A DNA stretch of 64,000 bases from Betaproteobacteria bacterium (lineage in GTDB: Bacteria; Pseudomonadota; Gammaproteobacteria; Burkholderiales; Casimicrobiaceae), in contig BOKS01000007.1 in NCBI GenBank assembly GCA_016861105.1, positions 62,001 to 126,000 on the forward strand. Direction: 5' to 3'. A program made the position numbers and the translations under genes. Below, one piece after another: positions 18,301-26,679 of this stretch (positions within the stretch are counted from its first letter, which is position 1; each line of letters starts with the position of its first letter). The notes beneath the pieces were generated by a model that ran no database searches, was not told where the DNA came from, and worked only from the letters and a program-made list of their open reading frames with translations.

Positions 18301-19257
18301 ATGAGCCGGCCGACGATCGTGGTGTTCGGTGCCACCGGCCGGGCGGGGAGCGCGCTCGTCCGGGCGGCGCTCGCCGATCCGCAGCGCCGCTTCCACGTGC
18401 GCGCCGCGACCCGCCAGCCGTCCGGGGAGGCCGCGGGTGCGCTGGCCCGCGCCGGCGCCGAGGTCGTGCACGCCGACCTCGACGCCGCTGCCACGGTCGT
18501 GCGCGCGATGCAGGGCGCGCACGGCGCCTACTGCACGGCCGCGTACTGGGAGCACCGCACGCCCGAGCGGACGCTCGCGCAAGCGCACACGCTGGCGTGG
18601 GCGGCCGCGCGTGCCGGCGTCGCGCACGTCGTCTGGTCCACCGCCGAGGACACGCGCGAGTTCGCGCCGCCGGGCACGACGATGCCCGTGCTGCACGGCC
18701 GCTACGCGGTGCCGGCGTTCGACGCGCTGGGCGAGGCCAATCACGCCTTCGTCGAGCCCGCCGTCCCGACGACGCTGCTGTACCCGGCGCTGGCCTGGGA
18801 GGACCTCGTGCGGCTGGGGTTGCGGCGCGGGCCGGCGGGTGCGCACACGCTGCTGCTTCCGTTCGGCGCGTCGCGCTTCGCCGGCATCGCGGGCGACGAC
18901 ATCGGCGCCTGCACGCTCGCGATCTTCGCCGCCGGCGACGACGCGATCGGCAAGGCGATCGGCATCGCCGGCGAACACCTGACCGGGCGGCAGATGGCGG
19001 ACCAGCTCGCCCTCGCGCTGCGCGCGCCGGTCGCGCACGCGCCCGCCACGCGCGCGGCCTGCGCGCAGCTCGACCTGCCCGGCGCCGACGAGATCGCGAA
19101 CCTGTTCCAGTTCCAGCACGACTTCGAGCACGCGTACCTGCGCGCGCGCAGCCTCGCCTGCGCGCGCGAGCTGCACCCGGGCCTGATGAGCTTCGCCGCG
19201 TGGCTCGCGCGCCGCCGGCGTGCGCTGCCGCGCGCGACGCGGGAGGCGTTCGCATGA
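18301..19257 (+). CDS. NmrA-like NAD(P)-binding protein (paralogue 2)
   Basis: A 318-residue paralogue of the protein at 3572, with Rossmann motif VVFGATGRAGSALVRAAL and conserved GIAGEHLTG near residue 220. ATG 18301 is used because it aligns exactly with the start of paralogue 1; the track ORF from 17848 is an extension. The stop overlaps the start of the diheme cytochrome gene (ATGA), so this is a translationally coupled operon. That suggests a redox-linked job here, as sensor or oxidoreductase, but the reaction is unknown. Confidence 0.87.
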   Translation: MSRPTIVVFGATGRAGSALVRAALADPQRRFHVRAATRQPSGEAAGALARAGAEVVHADLDAAATVVRAMQGAHGAYCTAAYWEHRTPERTLAQAHTLAWAAARAGVAHVVWSTAEDTREFAPPGTTMPVLHGRYAVPAFDALGEANHAFVEPAVPTTLLYPALAWEDLVRLGLRRGPAGAHTLLLPFGASRFAGIAGDDIGACTLAIFAAGDDAIGKAIGIAGEHLTGRQMADQLALALRAPVAHAPATRAACAQLDLPGADEIANLFQFQHDFEHAYLRARSLACARELHPGLMSFAAWLARRRRALPRATREAFA

Positions 19258-20324
19258 AGCCGCGCACGCTCGACGTCCTCGTGTTCGCGGCCGCGGCCGC
19301 GCTCGCCGCGCACGCGCTGCTCGAAGGGGGCGCGCCGGCGGAGGCCGCGCTGCTCGCTCCGCCGTTGCCCGAGCTTCTCTCGGCGACGGGGCTGCACGAG
19401 CCGGGCACCACGCGCCCGCGCCCCGATCACCTCGCATTCGCGCCGCAGTACCCGCTGTGGTCCGACGGCGCCGCGAAGCGCCGCTGGATCCACCTCCCGC
19501 CGGGAACGTCGATCGACGCGAGCGACCCGGACGCGTGGTCGTTCCCGCCGGGCACGCGGCTGTGGAAGGAGTTCGCGCACGGCCGCGCGGTGGAGACGCG
19601 CTACATCGAGCGGTTGGCGGACGGAACGTGGCGCTTCGCCACCTACGTGTGGGACGAGGACGGGCGCGAGGCGCGCCTCGCGCCCGAGGACGGCGCCGTG
19701 GTCGTGCGGGCGGACGTGCCGGGCGGCCGCTACGTGGTGCCGTCGCGGCAGGACTGCCTCGCCTGCCACGAGGGCCCGTCCGTCCCCGTCCTCGGGTTCT
19801 CGGCCCTGCAGCTCTCGCCGGACCGCGACGGCCTCGCGCCGCACGCCGAGGCGCGCGAGGACGCGCACGTCGGCCTCGCGGAAATGGCTGCGCGCGGCCT
19901 CGTGCGCGGCCTTCCGGCGGCGCTGCTCGACGTCCCGCCGCGCGTGGCCGGACGCACACCGGTCGAGCGCGCGGCGCTCGGCTACCTGCACGCGAACTGC
20001 GGCCACTGCCACAACGCGGGCGGCGCGCTCGACGGCATCGACCTCGCGCTCGCGCAGGACGCACGCGATCCGCAGCGCAGCGCGGCGCGCACGCTGCGCT
20101 CGCTGCTCGGCCACGACAGCCGCTTCCGCCCGCACGGCGCGGCGGCCACGCAACGCATCGCCTCCGACGGCGGTCCGTCGGTGCTCGCGCTGCGCATGCG
20201 CACCGACAACCCGCTCGCGCGGATGCCCCCGCTCGGGGTTGCGATCGCCGACGACGAGGGCATTGCCCTCGTCGAGCGATGGATCCACCACGACCTGCAA
20301 CGACCCTCGGAGACCCAGCGATGA
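19254..20324 (+). CDS. Diheme c-type cytochrome (SO2930-like)
   Basis: A 356-residue exported protein with two c-type heme sites, CLACH at residues 168-172 and CGHCH at 249-253. An N-terminal hydrophobic segment (VLVFAAAAALAAHALL) should export it. The part before the first heme (QYPLWSDGAAKRRWIHLPPGT) is typical of the SO2930-like family, whose role is not established. It lies between an NmrA-like gene and a monoheme cytochrome gene, overlapping each by 4 bp. A periplasmic electron-transfer function in a three-gene unit is likely. Confidence 0.87.
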   Translation: MKPRTLDVLVFAAAAALAAHALLEGGAPAEAALLAPPLPELLSATGLHEPGTTRPRPDHLAFAPQYPLWSDGAAKRRWIHLPPGTSIDASDPDAWSFPPGTRLWKEFAHGRAVETRYIERLADGTWRFATYVWDEDGREARLAPEDGAVVVRADVPGGRYVVPSRQDCLACHEGPSVPVLGFSALQLSPDRDGLAPHAEAREDAHVGLAEMAARGLVRGLPAALLDVPPRVAGRTPVERAALGYLHANCGHCHNAGGALDGIDLALAQDARDPQRSAARTLRSLLGHDSRFRPHGAAATQRIASDGGPSVLALRMRTDNPLARMPPLGVAIADDEGIALVERWIHHDLQRPSETQR

Positions 20325-20926
20325 ACCGTTCGAACCTCAAGGCCGCGGCATTCGCCGCGGCTGCCGCCGCGCTGCCCTGCCTCTGGCAGGCCGGCGCCAC
20401 CCCCGCGCTCGCGCAGGAGCCGGCGGCGAAGCCCGCCGCGCAGGCCGCGAAGGTCGAGCGCGGCCGCTACATCGTGTCCACCTCGGGCTGCCACGACTGC
20501 CACACGCCGTGGATCGTCGGGCCGAAGGGACCGGAGCCCGACATGACGCGCGCGCTGTCCGGCCACCCCGAGTCGATGACGCTGCCGCCGCCGCCGAAGG
20601 CGGACGGTCCGTGGGTCGTGACCGCCGCGGCCACCAACACCGCGTGGGCGGGGCCGTGGGGGATCAGCTTCACCGCCAACCTCACGCCCGACCCGGAGAC
20701 CGGGCTGGGCAAGTGGACCGAGCGCAACTTCCGGGAGACGATCCGCTCCGGCCGTCACATGGGCCGCGGCCGCCCCGTGCTGCCGCCGATGCCGGTGCAG
20801 GTGTACCGCAACTGGACCGACGCCGACTTCGAGGCGGTGTACGCCTACCTGCAGTCGATTCCCGCGATCCGCAACCGCGTGCCCGAGCCGCTGCCTCCGG
20901 CGGCGCCGGTGGCCGCGTCGCGCTAG
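20321..20926 (+). CDS. Monoheme cytochrome c
   Basis: A 201-residue exported cytochrome. An N-terminal signal peptide (AAAFAAAAAALPCLWQAGATPALA) precedes a heme motif CHDCH at residues 57-61. LPPMPVQVYRNWTDADFEAVYAYLQSI near the C terminus supplies a plausible axial Met and is typical of small class I cytochromes. Its start overlaps the stop of the diheme cytochrome gene (ATGA). The pair probably passes electrons in the periplasm; the donor and acceptor are unknown. Confidence 0.88.
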   Translation: MNRSNLKAAAFAAAAAALPCLWQAGATPALAQEPAAKPAAQAAKVERGRYIVSTSGCHDCHTPWIVGPKGPEPDMTRALSGHPESMTLPPPPKADGPWVVTAAATNTAWAGPWGISFTANLTPDPETGLGKWTERNFRETIRSGRHMGRGRPVLPPMPVQVYRNWTDADFEAVYAYLQSIPAIRNRVPEPLPPAAPVAASR

Positions 20927-20937
20927 CGAGCTTCGCC

Positions 20938-20967
20938 GCTGCCGGGCGGCGCGCTCCGCCCGGCAGC
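20938..20967 (+). terminator. Strong hairpin closing the cytochrome operon
   Basis: GCTGCCGGGCGG and CCGCCCGGCAGC form a perfect 12-bp stem with a 6-nt loop, 11 bp after the cytochrome stop codon. There is no U-run after it, as is common in very GC-rich genomes. Confidence 0.65.
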
Positions 20968-21079
20968 GTACGCGCCGCGCCCGCGGCGCTTCGCCGCCGG
21001 CCGCGTGCCCGGTGCTACAGTGCGATGGCGCCACGGCCCGCGCACCGATCCTGCGACGCGCCGCGGACGGGGGGACCTC

Positions 21080-22891
21080 ATGCGCTGCCTGCCTCGTCGC
21101 CTGCCATCGCGCCGCGGTTGCCTCGCGCGCGGCGCGTTCGCAGTGCTGACGCTCGCCTTCGCGGCCGCGGCCGCGGGCGCCGGCGATCCCGCGAAGGTCC
21201 TGCGCGTCGCGTTCCCCGACGTGAGCGGGCTCGATCCGCAGCAGATCTCGGACCTGTACTCCGTCCGCATCGCCCAGCAGATCTTCGAGTCGCTCTACGA
21301 GTTCGACTATCTCGCCGAGCCCGCGCGGGTCGTGCCGAACACCGCCGAGGACCTGCCGCGCATCGACGACGACGGCAGGCGCTGGACGATCCGCGTGAAG
21401 CGCGGCATCCGCTTCACCGACGATCCCGCGTTCGGCGGCCGGCCGCGCGAGCTCGTCGCCGAGGACTACGTCTACTCGATCAAGCGCTCGCTCGATCCGG
21501 CGCTGCGCACGGGCGGCGACGCGGCGCTCACCGACCTCATCGTGGGCGCGCGCGCCGTGGTGGACGCGGCGCGCCGTCCCGGCGGCCGCTTCGACTACGA
21601 CGCGCCGATCGAGGGGCTGCGCGCGCTCGACCGCCACACCCTCGCGATCCGCCTGGTCGCGCCCGACTACACGCTGCTCGAGCGCCTCGCGGCGTGGCGC
21701 TCGCTCGCGGTCGCGCGCGAGGTGATCGAGGCCCGCGGCGCCGACACGTCGGTCGCGCCGGTCGGCACCGGCCCGTTCCGGTTGCTGCAGTGGAAGCGCG
21801 GGTCGCAGATCGTGCTCGAGGCCAACCCCGGCTACCGGCCGCTCGCCTTTCCCGCCGTCGCGCCGCGGTACGCCGCGCTCGCGGCCGAGATGAAGGGGGT
21901 GCGGCTGCCCGCCCTCGGTCGCATCGAGATCGCGATCATCGAGGAGCAGGTGCCGGAGCTCCTCGAGTTCGAGCGCGGCCGGCTCGACTACGCCCTGCTC
22001 GGCGGCGCGGCGGCGCGCCGGCTGCTCGACGGCGGCCGGCTGCGGTCCGAGGCCGCGCAGCGCGGCATCCGCCACGTCCGCTACGTGGTGCCGGCGCTGC
22101 TCTACACGTACTTCAACCTCGACGACCCGGTGGTCGGCGGGGACGCGCCCGAGCGCATCGCGCTGCGGCGCGCCATCGGCCTCGGATTCGACGTCCCCGA
22201 GGCGATCCGCGTGATCGACGGCGGCGACGGCGTGCCGGCCTCGCAGCTGCTGCCGCCGGGCGTCGACGGCCACGATCCGCGCGCCGGGGCGAAGGCCCTG
22301 CACGACCCGGCGGCCGCGCGCGCATTGCTCGACCGCTTCGGCTATCGCGACCGCGACGGCGACGGGTTCCGCGAGCGTCCCGACGGCAGCCCGCTCGCGC
22401 TCGTGACCGCGTCGACGCCCGACTCGATCGCGCGGCAGAACGACGAGCTGTGGGTGAAGAGCATGAAGGCGATCGGCCTGCGCGTGAGCCCGCGGTCGGC
22501 GCCGTTCGCCGACCTCCTCAAGCAGGCCGCCGCCGGCCAGTTGCAGATGTTCGACCTCGGCTACCGCTCGCCGAGCCCCTCCGGTTACGCGATCCTCGCG
22601 ACGCTGTGGGGCCGCTCGCCACCGGACACGAACCACTCGCGCTTTCGCAATGCCGACTACGACGCGGCCTACGAGGCGTTCCTGCGCACGCCGCCCGGCG
22701 CGCAGCGCGACGCGATCGCGCGGCGCATGTCGGCGATCGTGTCCGCGTATGCGCCCATCGCGTACCGCTCGTACCCGGTGGGGCACGCGTTCGCGCAACC
22801 GTGGGTCAAGGGCTTCCATCCGACCACGTTCGGCACCACGTGGAAGTACCTGGACATCGACGTCGCGCGGCAGCGCACCGCGCGCCGGTGA
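21080..22891 (+). CDS. ABC transporter substrate-binding protein, family 5 (peptide type)
   Basis: A 603-residue SBP_bac_5 protein. A signal peptide (AFAVLTLAFAAAAAGAG) is followed by KVLRVAFPDVSGLDPQQ and IAQQIFESLYEFDYL, the usual start of oligopeptide receptors. VGTGPFRLLQWKRGSQIVLEANPGY is the diagnostic central motif. Start ATG 21080 (MRCLPRRLPSRRG) gives a proper signal sequence; the longer ORF does not. No permease or ATPase gene is adjacent, so partners must be encoded elsewhere. Ligands in the family include peptides, opines and sugars. Confidence 0.92.
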   Translation: MRCLPRRLPSRRGCLARGAFAVLTLAFAAAAAGAGDPAKVLRVAFPDVSGLDPQQISDLYSVRIAQQIFESLYEFDYLAEPARVVPNTAEDLPRIDDDGRRWTIRVKRGIRFTDDPAFGGRPRELVAEDYVYSIKRSLDPALRTGGDAALTDLIVGARAVVDAARRPGGRFDYDAPIEGLRALDRHTLAIRLVAPDYTLLERLAAWRSLAVAREVIEARGADTSVAPVGTGPFRLLQWKRGSQIVLEANPGYRPLAFPAVAPRYAALAAEMKGVRLPALGRIEIAIIEEQVPELLEFERGRLDYALLGGAAARRLLDGGRLRSEAAQRGIRHVRYVVPALLYTYFNLDDPVVGGDAPERIALRRAIGLGFDVPEAIRVIDGGDGVPASQLLPPGVDGHDPRAGAKALHDPAAARALLDRFGYRDRDGDGFRERPDGSPLALVTASTPDSIARQNDELWVKSMKAIGLRVSPRSAPFADLLKQAAAGQLQMFDLGYRSPSPSGYAILATLWGRSPPDTNHSRFRNADYDAAYEAFLRTPPGAQRDAIARRMSAIVSAYAPIAYRSYPVGHAFAQPWVKGFHPTTFGTTWKYLDIDVARQRTARR

Positions 22892-23456
22892 AGGCGCGGG
22901 TGCCTGCGCGAAGTCGGGCGTGAACGGCGGGTGCGCGCGCGCCACGCCGTTCCTCGCGGAGCACCCCTCGGGCGCCGGGCTCCTGAGCGCGATGCCTCGA
23001 GAGGTCGCGACGGTTGGCGAACCCCGGGGTCCGTGCGACGTGCGTGCTCGTCGTTACCGGGGAAGCGGGGCTGGTGACGATGCCGGCCAGCGATCGGCGC
23101 GGCGTCGAAAGACGCCGGGTCCCCGTCTTCGAGGGGACGGCGACGGGGGAGGATCGACCGCTGGACTCCTCCTTCGTGGAACGACGACGGAAGCGGTCGG
23201 CAGGCTGCGCGTGCCGGCGCGACGCCGGGTTCCTGCATGGCGAATGACCACGAGCGGGCCCGCTCGCACGGGCGCGACGACGCGATGGGTGCTGCTCCCG
23301 TCGTCGTCCCGCGAAAGCGTGGGCCCGCCGTCGTTCTGCGCCTTTCTCCTTCGCGCGTGCGGCGAGGCCGTGACGCGCGCCTGCCCGGCGCGTCGGCCGT
23401 CACGCCGGGCTGCCCTCGTCGACGTGCGGGAGGATCGCGGTCACGTGCGTGCGCGG
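22892..23456. repeat. Gene-free stretch with degenerate CCCGCGAAAGCGGG-type repeats
   Basis: I see at least four decayed copies of a dispersed element of the GTCGTTCCCGCGAAGGCGGG type. GTCGTTACCGGGGAAGCGGG is at about 23050, a reverse copy (CCGGGTCCCCGTCTTCGAGG) at about 23115, another reverse copy (CTCCTTCGTGGAACGACGAC) at about 23168, and GTCGTCCCGCGAAAGCGTGG at about 23303. Copies alternate in direction. The ORFs reported here are translations of the repeats. Such elements are common intergenic repeats in betaproteobacteria. Confidence 0.55.
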
Positions 23457-23702
23457 TCAGACGTCGCGGCTCCACGCGCCGGTGGCGACCTGATTCAGGT
23501 AGCCCCGGCTGACGCCGATGTCCTTGAGCTCGCGATCGTTCATCTGCGCGAGCGTGGCGCGGTCGCTCGCCGTCTTCGCGCGCAGCGCGAGCCACGCGTC
23601 GAGGTCGTGCGCGATGCGCGCGAGACCCGCGGCCGCGGCGCGCAGCGCGTGGGCGAGGGTGAGCAGCGTGGCGGGTCCGGCGCGTGTGGCGAGGGTTTGC
23701 AT
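23457..23702 (-). CDS. DUF1127 family small protein
   Basis: An 81-residue protein ending in the DUF1127 motif LAQMNDRELKDIGVSRGYLNQV. DUF1127 proteins are short, Arg-rich and often stress- or phosphate-regulated; some bind RNA. The N-terminal half is Ala/Leu-rich. It lies 53 bp downstream of another small minus-strand gene, probably in one transcript that is divergent from the LysR gene. Confidence 0.87.
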   Translation of the reverse strand: MQTLATRAGPATLLTLAHALRAAAAGLARIAHDLDAWLALRAKTASDRATLAQMNDRELKDIGVSRGYLNQVATGAWSRDV

Positions 23703-23755
23703 GTCGTTGCTCCGTGGCTGTCGTTCGGTTCGTCTTGTCGTATCCGCCGGGACGA

Positions 23756-24052
23756 TCAGGCCTCCGGCGTGCTGCCTTGCGCGGTCCCCGCGGCGTGCGC
23801 GTCCAGCACGCGCTCGATCACCTCGGGCAGCGCGAGGAAGAGCTCGGCGCGGTCGCGCACCACGATCGTCGGCAGGCGGTAGACCGGGCCGTTCGCCGTC
23901 ACCTCGCCGGTGAACTCGGCCGCGATGGCCGGCGGCGGACGTCCGCTCGCGGCTTCGACCTGCACGGCGGCGAGCACGCCGGCGGTGAGCGCGACCGCGG
24001 CGGCGCCGGCGAGGGCGCGCGGCAGGACGTCAAGGCGGAAAGTCGGGTTCAT
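23756..24052 (-). CDS. Small exported or membrane-anchored hypothetical protein
   Basis: A 98-residue protein I do not recognise. Residues 11-35 (LPRALAGAAAVALTAGVLAAVQVEA) form a signal peptide or membrane anchor. The remainder contains VYRLPTIVVRDRAELFLALPEVIERV. AGGAGAGCACG precedes the ATG at 24052, which is an acceptable RBS. It is divergent from the LysR gene and immediately upstream of the DUF1127 gene, so the LysR protein may regulate both. Confidence 0.6.
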   Translation of the reverse strand: MNPTFRLDVLPRALAGAAAVALTAGVLAAVQVEAASGRPPPAIAAEFTGEVTANGPVYRLPTIVVRDRAELFLALPEVIERVLDAHAAGTAQGSTPEA

Positions 24053-24129
24053 CGTGCTCTCCTCGTGCAGGTTCGTTGCACGCTGGTCAGATTAGTGATC
24101 CAATGAGCAGCACGGAAGCGATATCTTTT

Positions 24130-24142
24130 GACCGATTTGGTC
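24130..24142. promoter_or_regulatory. Candidate LysR-type site GACCGATTTGGTC
   Basis: GACC-gattt-GGTC is an interrupted palindrome in the 132-bp divergent gap between the small exported protein gene and the LysR gene. It lies 43 bp before the LysR start. The overlapping TTGACC could also be a -35 element. Support is limited to position and symmetry. Confidence 0.35.
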
Positions 24143-24184
24143 GTTTTTGCTTACCAAGGGTCTCCTGCCGTCCTCGTCTCCTCG

Positions 24185-25183
24185 ATGTCACGGCTTCCAC
24201 TCAACACGCTGGCCGCCTTCCGCACGGTCGCGGAGCTGCAGAACCTCCGCGCGGCCGCGGACAAGCTGCACCTCACGCACAGCGCGGTCAGCCAGCAGAT
24301 CCGCGGCCTCGAGGAGCATCTCGGCTTCGCGCTGTTCGATCGCCGCGGCCGCCGGGTCGTGCTGAATCCGGCCGGCGAAGCGTTGCTGCGCAGCGTGCAG
24401 GGCGCGCTCGAGCGGCTGGACGAGGGCGTTGCGGCCGCGCGCGCGGCGTCCGCGGGCGACGCGCAGCAACTTCGCGTCAGCGTGCTGCCGTCGTTCGCCC
24501 ATCGCTGGCTGCTGCCGCGCATCGCGCGCTGGCGGGCGCGCCATCCGGAGCTGATGCTCGACATCGACGCGACGCTGCGCCCTGTCGACCTGCTGCGCGA
24601 GGGCTTTCACGCTGCGGTGCGCGAAGGGCGCGGGCCGTGGCCCGGCCTCGCGTCCGAGCGCCTGTTCGATCACCGGAAGATCGTCGTCGGCTCGCCGGCC
24701 GCCGCGGGCCGGCTCGCGGGCGCGCCGATCGAGGCATTCGCGCGCGAGCCGCTGCTCGGCGAGGACGCGATGTGGAAGGACTGGTTCGCCGCCGCCGGGC
24801 TGGGCCTCGAGGTGCGGCCGGTCGCCGTGTTCAACGACGCGGGGCTGATGCTCCAGGCGGCCGAGCAGGACTTCGGCATCGCGGTGTCGCGCGAGCTGCT
24901 GGCCGCCGACGCGCTCGTCGCCGGACGCCTCGTCAGGCTGTCGCCGGTGGCGATCTCGCATCCGGACGTGCGTCCCTACCACTTCGTGTTCCCGCCGCAC
25001 CTCGCGCAGTGGCCGCCCCTCGTCTCGTTCAAGCAGTGGCTGCACGACGAGCTCGAACGCTTGCGCGCGGCGATCGCCGTGCTCGCGGACAGGCCGGCGA
25101 CGGGCGGCGGGACACCCGGCCGGCGCGCGCGCGGCGCCAGGGCGCCGGCCGCGAAGGGTCGTGGCGCCGGCGCGGCTCCCTAG
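24185..25183 (+). CDS. LysR family regulator (GcvA-like)
   Basis: A 332-residue LTTR. The N-terminal winged helix is LNTLAAFRTVAELQNLRAAADKLHLTHSAVSQQIRGLEEHLG, and the effector domain contains LRVSVLPSFAHRWLLPRI, a GcvA-like signature. ATG 24185 (MSRLPLNTLAAF) is used instead of the ORF start at 24128 because LTTRs begin close to the helix. The last 40 or so residues are Ala/Gly/Arg-rich and probably disordered. It is divergent from the small-protein pair at 23457-24052. Confidence 0.93.
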   Translation: MSRLPLNTLAAFRTVAELQNLRAAADKLHLTHSAVSQQIRGLEEHLGFALFDRRGRRVVLNPAGEALLRSVQGALERLDEGVAAARAASAGDAQQLRVSVLPSFAHRWLLPRIARWRARHPELMLDIDATLRPVDLLREGFHAAVREGRGPWPGLASERLFDHRKIVVGSPAAAGRLAGAPIEAFAREPLLGEDAMWKDWFAAAGLGLEVRPVAVFNDAGLMLQAAEQDFGIAVSRELLAADALVAGRLVRLSPVAISHPDVRPYHFVFPPHLAQWPPLVSFKQWLHDELERLRAAIAVLADRPATGGGTPGRRARGARAPAAKGRGAGAAP

Positions 25184-25307
25184 TTCGCGATGCGGGCGCG
25201 CGCATTGCGCGGCCGCACGGCGATCGTGACCATGCGCGCCGCCGCGCATGCGGCGCGACGATCGCTGCGAGTGCGGCGCGGCGCGCGAGGCGCGACGCCG
25301 CGCGCGT

Positions 25308-26492
25308 TCACGGCGGCGTGACGATGTCGACCTGGATCTGGCACAAGAGCAGCGTGCCGTGGATCCCGTCGTTGACGCCGCCGTCCAGGAACAGGCCGAA
25401 CCGGTACGTCTTGTCCGGCGCGAGGGCGAGCGGCGGCGCGAGCACGGTGGCGCTGGCGATGCTGCCGGGGTTCGCGGTGGCCGACGACGGGAACTGGTCG
25501 ACCATCCAGTTGCCGACGTGGCCCCACGTCGTGCCGCCGTCGGTGGAGTACCGCCAGTAGCCGCGCGACACGACCGGGAGCTGGGCCGGATACGCGTGGT
25601 AGGTCGCCGTGAAGCGCGCCGAGCGGGCGAAGCCGCCGGTCGCGAAGTCGCCCGTCGCGCACGCGAGCAGCCCGGGCGGGGTGTTCTCGTTCGGAAGCAC
25701 GAAGTTCTGCAGCTGCGCCTGGTTGTGCAGCGCCTCCGGCGCCAGCGCCCTGCCGAGGCGGTTCATGAAGAGCGCCATCTGCGCGCGCGTGACCGTCAGC
25801 GTGGGGCAGTACTGCGTCGCCGAGCAACCGGAGGTGACGCCGCGGTTCTTCAGCCAGATCGTGGCCTGGCAGAACGACTCGTCGGCGGCGACGTCGGAGA
25901 ACCCGGCGCACGGGTCCGTCGGCGCGACGGCGGCGAAATCCAGCCGCACGTTGTCGTAGTAGCCCGTGATGGGCTGACTGAACGAGTTGCCCGCCGCGAG
26001 TCCGAAGCGCGTGGCGGTTGCGCCCGAGAAGTCCGGCTGGTCGGGACCGGGACCGTCGAGCTTGACGAACGACGCCGCATCGAACGTGCCGTTGAACACG
26101 CGCGTCGTCCACGTGGCCGGCGTCCCGGTGTCGCCGAGGGCCCGGCGATAGAAGGTCCCGCCCTGCTCGACGAGCAGCTCGACCGCCTGGAGGCCGGGGC
26201 TTCCCAGCAGGACGTCCACCGTGAGCGTGAACGCCGTTCCCGCGAGCGCGACGCTGGCCACGTAATCCGACTTGAGGCCGTAGCCGTAGGCCGTGCCCGA
26301 CGGGGTGCTGGTGGTCAACGTCAGGCGCGCGCCGGGATTCCCGCCGCTGGCCTCGCGGGACGCGGTCGCGCTCGTCCCGTGGGATCCGAAGGTCCAGGAC
26401 GAGAAGTCGCCGTCGTTGACGACCACTGTGCCGTGCGCCACGCCTGCCGCGAGCGCGACCAGGCATGCAACGGTTGCGATCCATCGCGTCAT
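25308..26492 (-). CDS. Secreted protein with an SLH-like module
   Basis: A 394-residue exported protein (signal peptide WIATVACLVALAAGVAHG). The N-terminal part (residues 20-185) is a beta-rich, possibly lectin-like region (ATASREASGGNPGARLTL, YYDNVRLDF). Residues of about 195-245 form one S-layer-homology-like unit: FSDVAADESFCQATIWLKNRG, then TSGCSATQYCPTLTVTRAQMALFM. The rest contains YWRYSTDGGTTWG, a repeat-like beta segment. Cys pairs suggest disulphides outside the cytoplasm. No partner gene is evident; it is divergent from the membrane kinase. Confidence 0.75.
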   Translation of the reverse strand: MTRWIATVACLVALAAGVAHGTVVVNDGDFSSWTFGSHGTSATASREASGGNPGARLTLTTSTPSGTAYGYGLKSDYVASVALAGTAFTLTVDVLLGSPGLQAVELLVEQGGTFYRRALGDTGTPATWTTRVFNGTFDAASFVKLDGPGPDQPDFSGATATRFGLAAGNSFSQPITGYYDNVRLDFAAVAPTDPCAGFSDVAADESFCQATIWLKNRGVTSGCSATQYCPTLTVTRAQMALFMNRLGRALAPEALHNQAQLQNFVLPNENTPPGLLACATGDFATGGFARSARFTATYHAYPAQLPVVSRGYWRYSTDGGTTWGHVGNWMVDQFPSSATANPGSIASATVLAPPLALAPDKTYRFGLFLDGGVNDGIHGTLLLCQIQVDIVTPP

Positions 26493-26679
26493 CGGGTCCC
26501 CCTCGATCGGGAAGTCGGGCCAGGCTGCGGCGACGTTAGCACGGGCGACGCGGCTCGTCCTCGCATGAACATGGGATGGCCGCCGGGCGGGCCTGCCGGC
26601 CTGGTCCGGCGCGGGCTGTTACCGGCACCGGCCATCCAACGGTCCCACGCCGGCCGCGCGTCCGTGGTCAAATCGCGCG

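Noticed and set aside
13581-18494. 1637-codon minus-strand ORF
   Set aside because: It is opposite the Bug receptor, the LAL regulator and the NmrA gene, all with clear domains. Its product is low complexity throughout.
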